A DNA stretch of 7,835 bases, taken from NCBI GenBank assembly GCA_025350885.1, contig JANXXA010000234.1, positions 1-7,835 of the forward strand, written 5' to 3'. Below, in pieces: positions 1 through 5,290 of the stretch. The stretch is from Phenylobacterium sp. Its GTDB lineage: Bacteria > Pseudomonadota > Alphaproteobacteria > Caulobacterales > Caulobacteraceae. The translations under genes and the position numbers were made by a program. Within the stretch, counting starts at the first letter, position 1; each line of letters starts with the position of its first letter. The notes beneath the pieces are model-generated. The model searched no databases. It saw only the letters and a list, made by a program, of their open reading frames with translations, and had not been told where the DNA came from.

Positions 1-23
1 GGCGCGCCTCCCGGCGGGACCGG

Positions 24-84
24 GGGCCTTGAAGGACGCGGAAAGTGGGGGTGGCCCCTGGCCCCTGTCAACGGGCCTTGAAGG
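24..84 (+). repeat. 12-bp direct repeat, two copies
   Basis: The 12-mer GGGCCTTGAAGG occurs at 24-35 and again at 73-84 in the same orientation, 49 bp apart. Both copies lie in the gene-poor left edge, just upstream of a plus-strand terminator. Two plus-strand frames are open across it from the window edge, ending at a TGA at 79-81 and a TAA at 104-106. Their GC at third positions is similar and neither tail resembles a known protein. I cannot say whether this is the end of a gene, a small RNA or spacer. Confidence 0.4.
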
Positions 85-95
85 CGCCGCTGGCG

Positions 96-122
96 GAGCC
101 CCCTAAAGGGGCTCGTTTTTTT
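96..122 (+). terminator. Intrinsic (Rho-independent) terminator, plus strand
   Basis: A 7-bp perfect stem, GAGCCCC (96-102) with GGGGCTC (108-114), closes a 5-nt loop CTAAA and is followed one base later by seven T residues (116-122). This is a textbook intrinsic terminator for plus-strand transcription. Read on the minus strand it has no T tract after the stem, so it does not obviously end the minus-strand gene at 140-427. No confident plus-strand gene lies upstream in the window, so the transcript it ends must begin at or beyond the left edge or be a short RNA inside 1-95. Confidence 0.8.
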
Positions 123-139
123 GCCGCCGTGTCGCGCGA

Positions 140-427
140 TCAGCCTGCGGGCGGGCGCCGCGCGGCCATCATCTTGGTCATCATCGTCTCCTTGCAGGGC
201 GCGCTCACCTTCTCGACGTTGTCGCGCAGGCACATCATCGCCTCGCGACCCATCTTGCCGTCGCACAGCGTCTTGACGTCCGCCGCGCAGGCCTGGCGCA
301 TGGCTTGGCGCGCAGCCTTCATTTCCGGCGACGGTCCACCGGATCCGCCCGGCTCTGCGGCGGGCTGGGCGAGGGCTGAACCGGCCATGGCCAGCGCCGC
401 CAGGGTGACTGCGATCCTGAGCTTCAT
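140..427 (-). CDS. Small secreted cysteine-rich repeat protein
   Basis: This 95-aa protein has a clear N-terminal signal peptide: MKLR, a hydrophobic alanine/leucine core, and a likely cleavage after ALA-Q near residues 20-21. So it is probably periplasmic or secreted. A Gly/Pro-rich linker (about 22-34) leads to a helical region with four cysteines at 47, 55, 66 and 78 (C-x7-C-x10-C-x11-C). The pattern ACAADVKTLC...CLRDN...C resembles the GLG1-type cysteine-rich repeat seen in small proteobacterial exported proteins; the cysteines presumably form disulfides. Their biochemical function is unknown. The ATG at 427-425 was chosen because the signal peptide starts exactly there; only a weak GGAAA lies about 7 nt upstream. 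With no stop in frame upstream, the same frame continues into dprA, but I attribute that to an indel in dprA, not to a true fusion. The gap to the corrected dprA stop is 86 bp. Confidence 0.8.
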   Translation of the reverse strand: MKLRIAVTLAALAMAGSALAQPAAEPGGSGGPSPEMKAARQAMRQACAADVKTLCDGKMGREAMMCLRDNVEKVSAPCKETMMTKMMAARRPPAG

Positions 428-513
428 AGAAGGTTTCCGACTTGTCTTGGGTCCACTTGTCGAACCCGGTCCCTGGCAGCAGTATTTCGCCGGCTTACGG
501 TAAATTTGCGGCC

Positions 514-1600
514 TTATCCGGTGGCGACCATCCCGCCCGGCAACAGCTCGCAGCGGCCGGCCAGCCAGTTCGACCAGGGCTGCGAACACCTGCGGCCCTG
601 GGGCGCCGGTGGCGCGGACGATCTCGTCGCGAGAGACCGGGGTGGGCGAGAGCAGGGCGGCGACCGCGGCCCGCAGCCGGTCGTCGGGATCAGCGGCAGG
701 GGCTCCGGCATAGCCGCTGCGCTCGGGTTCGCGGAAGCCGCGCAGGCCCTCCAGCGCCCGCAGAACGTCCTCGGCGCCTTCGCACAGAGCCGCGCCCTGG
801 CGGATCAGGTCGTTGGTCCCCTTGGCGCGCGGATCGAGCGGCGAGCCCGGCACCGCCAGCACCTCGCGCCCCTGCTCGGCGGCCAGCCGCGCGGTGATCA
901 GCGATCCGGAGCGCAGCTCGGCCTCGACCACAACGACGGCCCTCGACAGCCCAGAGATGATCCGGTTGCGGCGCGGAAAGTCGCGGGCCACCGCCGCACG
1001 GCCGGGCTCGCTCTCGGAAACCACGCAGCCGGTCTCGGCGATGCGCTGATATAGTCCGCCATGTTCCGGCGGATAGACGTCGTCCACGCCACCGCCCAGC
1101 ACCGCCACCGTGCCGGTGGGCTGGGCGCCTTCATGGGCCGCGGCGTCGATGCCGCGCGCCAGGCCGGAGACGACCACCAGCCCGCCTTGGCCCAGCTCCG
1201 CCGCCAGCCCGCGCGCGAACCGCTGTCCCGCCGCCGAGGCCACCCGGGCGCCGACGATGGCGACGCAAGGGCGGTCCAGCAGCTCCACCCGGCCCCGCGC
1301 CCAGATCAGCGGTGGCGGGGGATCCAGCGCCGCCAGCGCCTGCGGGAACTCCGGCTCGCAGGTGGCGATCAGCTGCGCGCCCAGCGCCGCGCCGTCGGCC
1401 AGTTCCTTGTCGATGGCCGCCTCGCTGGCGAGCTTCAGGCCGAAGCGACCGCCATGGCGGGCCAGGTCCGGCAGGGCAGCCAGCGCCTTCCCCGCCGTCC
1501 CGAACCGCTGCAGCAGCTGGTCGAAGGTGACCGGCCCGACATTCTCGGTCCGGCTCAGCCGCAGCCAGTCGCGCCGCTCGGCCTCGGAGAGCTCGCTCAT
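514..1600 (-). CDS. dprA: DNA-processing protein DprA (Smf), 3' frameshift
   Basis: DprA binds incoming single-stranded DNA and loads RecA onto it during natural transformation; it is cytoplasmic and also common in species not known to be competent. An N-terminal helical region (about 1-100) precedes the Rossmann-like core with GARVAS (117-122), SGLARGIDAAAH (145-156), the FPRRNRIISGLS block (208-219) and SGSLITARLAAEQGREVLAVPG (231-252). A C-terminal winged-helix domain covers about 305-362. The ATG at 1600 overlaps the plsY stop as ATGA, implying translational coupling. The frame breaks near 560-570. Before it the protein reads ALVEL; the other frame continues ELAGRCELLPGGMVATG and stops at TAA (516-514), which is the usual DprA ending. 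Restoring 2 nt gives 362 aa, a normal family length. Uncorrected, the frame runs on to 140 and swallows the signal peptide of the next gene. Whether this is a mutation or a sequence error cannot be told here; loss of only the last helix/wing might leave partial function. Confidence 0.9.
559..574 (-). other. Probable frameshift site in dprA
   Basis: On the coding strand the site reads GTCGAACTGGCTGGCC. A DprA-like VELELAGR would need two more bases (GA or AG) between the two CTGG tetramers, as CTGGAGCTGG. Deletion between short CTGG repeats is an easy mechanism for a real mutation. A one-base insertion (VELLAGR once corrected) is the alternative. Both sides of the break carry strongly coding-like codon use in their respective frames. 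Confidence 0.75.
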
Positions 1601-2331
1601 GGTTTCGAGGCGCCGCTCTTGTCGTCGCCGTAGTAGTCGGCCTGGCTCTCGAGCGTCGGTCCGCCGTTGTGGCCAAGGTTGCTCGCCGCCAGGTCACCCC
1701 TTTTCGACCCGCCGATGCGCGGCTCCTCGCCCTTCAGCATACGGCGGATGTTGGCCGCGTGTCGGACGCAGACCAGGAGCGCCATGCCGGCGGCTAGGAT
1801 CGTCACAGGCAGGGGCCGGTGAAACAGCAGCGCTGAATAGAGGGGGCCGAGCGCCACGGCCACCAGCGCCGCCAGCGACGAATAGCGGAACAGGGCCGCC
1901 ACCGCGATCCAGGTCGCGCCCGCCAGCAGCCCCACTGGCCAGGCCACGGCGATCAAGGTTCCGAAGAAGGTCGCCACCCCTTTGCCGCCCTTGAAGCCCA
2001 GCCACACGGGGAACAGGTGGCCCAGGAAGGCGGCGCTGCCCGCTAGGCTGGTCAGCAGCGCCTGCGTCTGGTCATCGGCGCCGCGCGTGGCCATCCACGC
2101 GATCAGAACCGCCAGCGCGCCCTTGCCGCCATCGCCGATCAGAGTCAGCGCCGCGAGGCCGCGCCGACCGCTGCGCAGGACGTTCGTTGCCCCGATATTG
2201 CCGGAGCCGATGGCCCTGGGATCGCCGGCGCCCGCCGCCCGCATGACGATCACCCCGAACGGGATCGAGCCCAGCAGGTAGCCGCCGGCCAGCGCGCCGA
2301 CGATCTGGAGGTTGGTCAGGTTCTCGAACAT
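1597..2331 (-). CDS. plsY: Glycerol-3-phosphate acyltransferase PlsY
   Basis: PlsY is an integral inner-membrane enzyme that transfers an acyl group from acyl-phosphate (made by PlsX) to the sn-1 position of glycerol-3-phosphate, giving lysophosphatidic acid. The three family loops are present: GSIPFG (21-26), SGNIGATNVLR (43-53) and FKGGKGVATFFG (113-124). Several hydrophobic segments lie around 8-30, 58-80, 95-110, 120-148, 150-170 and 175-190. The core ends near RHAANIRRMLKGEEPRIG (190-207). About 37 further residues form a polar tail with NLGHNGGPTLE (218-228) and an acidic, tyrosine-containing end, making 244 aa against about 200 for typical PlsY. The ATG at 2331 is supported by a GGGAG Shine-Dalgarno 5 nt upstream. 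It overlaps dprA downstream by ATGA, so the two are likely co-transcribed, and it diverges from the acyl-CoA synthetase gene. Confidence 0.95.
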   Translation of the reverse strand: MFENLTNLQIVGALAGGYLLGSIPFGVIVMRAAGAGDPRAIGSGNIGATNVLRSGRRGLAALTLIGDGGKGALAVLIAWMATRGADDQTQALLTSLAGSAAFLGHLFPVWLGFKGGKGVATFFGTLIAVAWPVGLLAGATWIAVAALFRYSSLAALVAVALGPLYSALLFHRPLPVTILAAGMALLVCVRHAANIRRMLKGEEPRIGGSKRGDLAASNLGHNGGPTLESQADYYGDDKSGASKP

Positions 2332-2336
2332 CGACG

Positions 2337-2341
2337 CTCCC
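2337..2341 (-). promoter_or_regulatory. Ribosome binding site of plsY
   Basis: GGGAG on the minus strand with 5 nt (CGTCG) before the ATG at 2331. It confirms the plsY start. Confidence 0.7.
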
Positions 2342-2351
2342 GTGGGTCGAA

Positions 2352-2380
2352 ATCGTAGCGCCTAGTCCCGCGCGGCGAAA
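2352..2380 (-). promoter_or_regulatory. Candidate promoter for plsY-dprA
   Basis: On the minus strand TTTCGC (2380-2375) and GCTACGAT (2359-2352) are separated by 15 nt. The second element partly matches the GCTANAWC -10 box that I recall for the Caulobacter housekeeping sigma factor; the -35 match is poor. The predicted leader would be about 15-20 nt, long enough for the GGGAG site. This is a suggestion only. Confidence 0.25.
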
Positions 2381-2426
2381 GCGGCGTTGCGTGGGGCGGC
2401 TGGCGGGTGGTTGGCGCCGGCGCGGT

Positions 2427-2438
2427 GCGAATTTTCGC
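2427..2438. repeat. Short inverted repeat in divergent intergenic region
   Basis: GCGAA-TT-TTCGC is a 5-bp inverted repeat around an AT-rich core, in an otherwise very GC-rich gap between the divergent plsY and acyl-CoA synthetase starts. It lies about 95 bp from plsY and about 110 bp from the synthetase start. Its size and place fit a small operator, but such short palindromes also occur by chance. Confidence 0.3.
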
Positions 2439-2537
2439 GCCCCCGCGGCGGACGAAGCCTTCCTTTGCAGGCCGTCCATCGCGTAAGTGGCGGATCAGGC
2501 GGCCGCAAGAGCCGGGGACGAAACGCACAGGGGCGCA

Positions 2538-2542
2538 GAGGG
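2538..2542 (+). promoter_or_regulatory. Ribosome binding site deciding the synthetase start
   Basis: GAGGG ends 4 nt before the ATG at 2547. The alternative GTG at 2487 in the same frame has no comparable site and would add 20 residues that look like no family sequence, so the ATG is preferred. Confidence 0.55.
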
Positions 2543-2546
2543 CAGG

Positions 2547-4247
2547 ATGCATTACGCGGAACTCAATCAGGCGTGGGCGGATCTCACGGCGCCCGGCGCG
2601 CCCTTCGAGATCGCCGAGATCGAGGTGCGCGGCGCGCGCCTCAAGTCCTTCCGCAATGCGCCGCCCAATGTCCGGGCGCTCTGGCTCTCCACCGCCGCCT
2701 TCGCCGACCGCGACTACCTGGTCTACGGCGATGAGCGGATCACCTACGCCGAGGCCCACCGGCAGGTCGCCAGCATCGCCAACTGGATGCTCAGCGTCGG
2801 CGTGGCGCCCGGCGACCGTATCGCCATCGCCATGCGCAACTATCCGGAATGGATGCTGATCTACTGGGCGGCCGCCTGCATCGGCGTCGCGGTGGTCGGC
2901 ATGAACGCCTGGTGGACCGCCACCGAGATGGCCTATGGCGTGAACGACGCCCGGCCCAAGGTGCTGTTCGCCGACGCCGAGCGGATCGCGCGCCTGTCCG
3001 AGCAGCCGGGGATGCTGGGCGACGCCCTGCTGGTCGCCGTCCGCGCCGACAACGCGCCTGAGGGCTCAGTCGCGTGGCCCCATGTCGCGGCGCATGGCGG
3101 AAACCTGCCGCAGGTCGAGGTCGATCCCGACGCTGACGTCTGCATCTTCTATACCTCCGGCACCACCGGCTTCCCCAAGGGCGCGCAGCTCACCCACCGG
3201 GGGTGCATCTCCAACCTGTTCAACATGATCTTCTCCGGTCAGGTCCAGGCGCTGGCCACCGCCAAGGCCACCGGCGTCGCGCCGGACCCGAACGCGCCTG
3301 CGCCAATCCCATCGACCCTGATCACCACGCCCTTGTTCCACGTCACCGCCAACAACTGCGCCGCCTATGCCACCACGGCGGCCGGCGGCAAGATGGTGCT
3401 GATGTACCGCTGGGACGCCACCGAAGCGCTTGAGATGATCCAGCGCGAACGGGTCAGCGGGGTCAGCGGCGTGCCGGTGATGGCCCGCGAACTGGTCACC
3501 CATCCGGATTTCGACAAGTACGACACCTCCAGCCTGCTGTCCGTCGGCGGCGGCGGGGCGCAACTTCAGCCGGACCTGGTGGCCAAGATCGACGCCACGG
3601 TCGCCACCGCGCGTCCCAACACCGGCTACGGCATGACCGAGACCTGCGGCATCATCACCGCGGTGGCCGGCGACTTCTTCGTCGACAAGCCGGCGAGCTG
3701 CGGCCGCGCCATGCCGACCTTCGACGTCCGCATCGTTGGCGAGGCCGGCGAGGCGCTGGCTGCGGGCCAGCCGGGCGAGCTGTGGGTCAAGGGTGCGCCG
3801 GTGATCAAGGGCTACATCAATCGCCCCGATGCGACCGCCGAATCGATCACCGACGGCTGGCTGCACACCGGCGACGTGGCCTACGTCGACGACGATCAGT
3901 TCATCTTCCTGGTCGATCGCAAGAAGGACATGGTCCTGCGCGGCGGCGAGAACATCTACTGCGCCGAGGTTGAGGCGGTGCTGCACCAGCACGACGCGGT
4001 CGCTGAATGCAGCGTCTTCGGCGTTGCCGACGACCGGCTGGGTGAGGAGGTCGGCGCTGCGGTGGTCATGCGGCCGGAGCAGGCGATCACGGCGGTCGAA
4101 CTGCGCGAACATTGCGCGGCGCTGACCGCCCGCCACAAGATCCCGCGCTACATCTGGATCCTGGACACCCCGTTGCCGCGCAACGCCAGCGGCAAGTTCC
4201 TACGCCGCGAACTGCGCGACAGCCTGAAGACCGAAGCGGCGACGTAG
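2547..4247 (+). CDS. Acyl-CoA synthetase-like class I adenylate-forming enzyme
   Basis: Enzymes of this ANL superfamily activate a carboxylic acid with ATP to an acyl-adenylate and pass it to CoA. The 566-aa protein carries the full motif set: the ATP-binding YTSGTTGFPKG loop (202-212), the adenine-binding GYGMTETCG (360-368), the HTGD aspartate (440-443), the hinge DRKKD with R458, the GGENIY block just after, and the C-terminal catalytic lysine in NASGK (about K550). All key residues are intact, so it is probably active. The acyl substrate cannot be read from the sequence; a fatty or other hydrophobic acid fits FadD-like relatives. There is no signal peptide or membrane segment. It is divergent from plsY, which uses acyl-phosphate and not acyl-CoA, so proximity is not evidence of a shared pathway. 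A 240-bp gap with no visible intrinsic terminator separates it from the next plus-strand gene. Confidence 0.9.
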   Translation: MHYAELNQAWADLTAPGAPFEIAEIEVRGARLKSFRNAPPNVRALWLSTAAFADRDYLVYGDERITYAEAHRQVASIANWMLSVGVAPGDRIAIAMRNYPEWMLIYWAAACIGVAVVGMNAWWTATEMAYGVNDARPKVLFADAERIARLSEQPGMLGDALLVAVRADNAPEGSVAWPHVAAHGGNLPQVEVDPDADVCIFYTSGTTGFPKGAQLTHRGCISNLFNMIFSGQVQALATAKATGVAPDPNAPAPIPSTLITTPLFHVTANNCAAYATTAAGGKMVLMYRWDATEALEMIQRERVSGVSGVPVMARELVTHPDFDKYDTSSLLSVGGGGAQLQPDLVAKIDATVATARPNTGYGMTETCGIITAVAGDFFVDKPASCGRAMPTFDVRIVGEAGEALAAGQPGELWVKGAPVIKGYINRPDATAESITDGWLHTGDVAYVDDDQFIFLVDRKKDMVLRGGENIYCAEVEAVLHQHDAVAECSVFGVADDRLGEEVGAAVVMRPEQAITAVELREHCAALTARHKIPRYIWILDTPLPRNASGKFLRRELRDSLKTEAAT

Positions 4248-4487
4248 GGGAAGGCTGCAGAGCGGCACCCTGCGAGGGAAATGTGTTCGGCCATGCGTGC
4301 ACCGCCTTCAGGACGGGCAGGGCTTAAGCGCAGGATTCGCCGCCGCAAGATGCCCCGCCTCTAACCCGGCACGGCGTGGATACACCCATTGGGGGAATGT
4401 AGTTTCGCCCGCCGAAGCGTCGCGGTAAGGGCCTTGTTCATTGAACCGGCGTTTAGTGGGTTCGACGTAAAACTGGATTGTGGGCAT
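4248..4487 (+). other. Intergenic region upstream of the PEP-CTERM gene
   Basis: These 240 bp hold no convincing gene and no hairpin with a T tract. The last 60 bp are visibly less GC-rich than the surroundings and contain GTTC/GAAC half-sites (listed separately), so they probably hold the promoter of the exported-protein gene, but I cannot fix -35 and -10 boxes. An in-frame ATG at 4389 would add 33 residues before the signal peptide and is rejected as the start. Confidence 0.5.
4436..4463. promoter_or_regulatory. Cluster of GTTC/GAAC half-sites, candidate operator
   Basis: GTTCA-T-TGAAC (4436-4446) is a perfect 11-bp palindrome. Its right arm extends to GAACC (4443-4447), which forms a second inverted repeat with GGTTC (4459-4463) across 11 nt. 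The cluster sits 25-52 bp before the ATG at 4488, where an operator or promoter would lie. The spacing does not match the alphaproteobacterial LexA box (GTTC-N7-GTTC). No regulator is assigned. Confidence 0.35.
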
Positions 4488-5171
4488 ATGAAATCGAAGC
4501 TTCTTCTGGCGGCCGGCGCGGCTGCTATGGCCGGCCTGATCGCGTCGGGCGCGCAGGCCGCCGGCGTCGTCAACGGCAACTTCTCGGCCGGCAACACCGG
4601 CTTCACCAGCGGCTACGGCTACCTGGCCCCGGCCGGTCCGTTTACGCTGTATCCCGAAGGCAGGTACACGGTCGACACCAACCCCAACAACGTCCACAAC
4701 CTGTGGGCCTCCTATGGCGATCACACGACGGGCTCCGGCCAGATGATGATCGTCAATGGCGCGACAGCTCCGAACAAGCCTGTGTGGGCTGAGAGCCTGT
4801 CGGGGCTTTCGACCAGCACCAACTATTTCTTCTCGGTCTGGGTGGCCTCGTCCTATCCGACCTCGCCGGCGATGCTCGACTTCAGCATCAACGGATCCTC
4901 GATCGGCTCGCTGACGGCGTCTTCCACGACGGGGCTGTGGACCCAGTTCTACTCGACCTGGAACTCAGGGGCTTCGACCACGGCCAGCATCGCCCTGGTG
5001 AACCAGAACACCGCCTCCGGCGGCAACGACTTCACCCTCGACGACATCGCGTTCGGCACCACCCGTCCGGGCGGCGTCCCCGAGCCGGCGAGCTGGGCGC
5101 TGATGATCATGGGTGTCGGCCTGGCCGGCGCGGCGATCCGTCGCCGCCGCGCGTCGGCCGCCACGGCCTGA
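4488..5171 (+). CDS. Exported PEPxxWA-CTERM sorting-domain protein
   Basis: This 227-aa protein has an N-terminal signal peptide (MKSK, hydrophobic core, cleavage likely after AQA at 24). A Gly/Ser/Thr/Asn-rich beta-type domain follows (about 25-190). At the C terminus is a short sorting tail: PEPASWA (198-204), a hydrophobic stretch (205-217) and RRRR (218-221). This layout is the PEPxxWA variant of PEP-CTERM, in which an exosortase-type membrane protease cuts near the PEP and the protein is released to the surface or matrix; these proteins often accompany exopolysaccharide. The central part, beginning VVNGNF and ending with a FTLDDIAF-like strand, resembles carbohydrate-binding jelly-roll modules, but no ligand can be assigned. 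There are no cysteines in the mature domain. The ATG at 4488 was chosen because the signal peptide begins there; the ribosome site is weak. No exosortase is encoded in this window. Confidence 0.88.
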   Translation: MKSKLLLAAGAAAMAGLIASGAQAAGVVNGNFSAGNTGFTSGYGYLAPAGPFTLYPEGRYTVDTNPNNVHNLWASYGDHTTGSGQMMIVNGATAPNKPVWAESLSGLSTSTNYFFSVWVASSYPTSPAMLDFSINGSSIGSLTASSTTGLWTQFYSTWNSGASTTASIALVNQNTASGGNDFTLDDIAFGTTRPGGVPEPASWALMIMGVGLAGAAIRRRRASAATA

Positions 5172-5196
5172 CCGCAACAAGCTGAAGCTGTCGAAG

Positions 5197-5224
5197 CGCC
5201 GCCGGTCACCACGGACCGGCGGCG
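5197..5224. terminator. Stem-loop between convergent genes, likely bidirectional terminator
   Basis: CGCCGCCGGTC (5197-5207) and GACCGGCGGCG (5214-5224) form a perfect 11-bp stem with the 6-nt loop ACCACG. It starts 26 bp after the PEP-CTERM stop and lies 67 bp from the pyrC stop, in the right place to end both convergent transcripts. Neither side has a T tract, so it may act with Rho or as an RNA-stabilising 3' end. Confidence 0.6.
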
Positions 5225-5290
5225 TAGTCGTGTCCGGGCGCCGCGCAGCTGGGGGCAGTCCCTCTCCGCTGCGCCAGCAAGCAGCCCCGC

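Noticed and set aside
66..71. TTGACA on the minus strand as a -35 box for a gene to the left
   Set aside because: No acceptable -10 element at a normal distance, so a chance match is likely.
45..503. 152-aa plus-strand open frame at the left edge
   Set aside because: It crosses the intrinsic terminator and lies antisense to the cysteine-rich gene; its protein looks like no family.
140..1600. A single 486-aa DprA fusion protein
   Set aside because: It places an intact signal peptide at about residue 392 of a cytoplasmic protein, and the normal DprA end exists in another frame. Treated as two genes joined by an indel.
2487..2546. GTG start 20 codons upstream for the acyl-CoA synthetase
   Set aside because: No ribosome site, and the added residues look non-homologous. 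The ATG at 2547 follows GAGGG.
3066..4136. 356-aa minus-strand open frame
   Set aside because: Antisense shadow of the acyl-CoA synthetase, whose full motif set is on the plus strand; such shadows are common at this GC content.
4436..4463. LexA (SOS) box
   Set aside because: The alphaproteobacterial GTTC-N7-GTTC spacing is not met.
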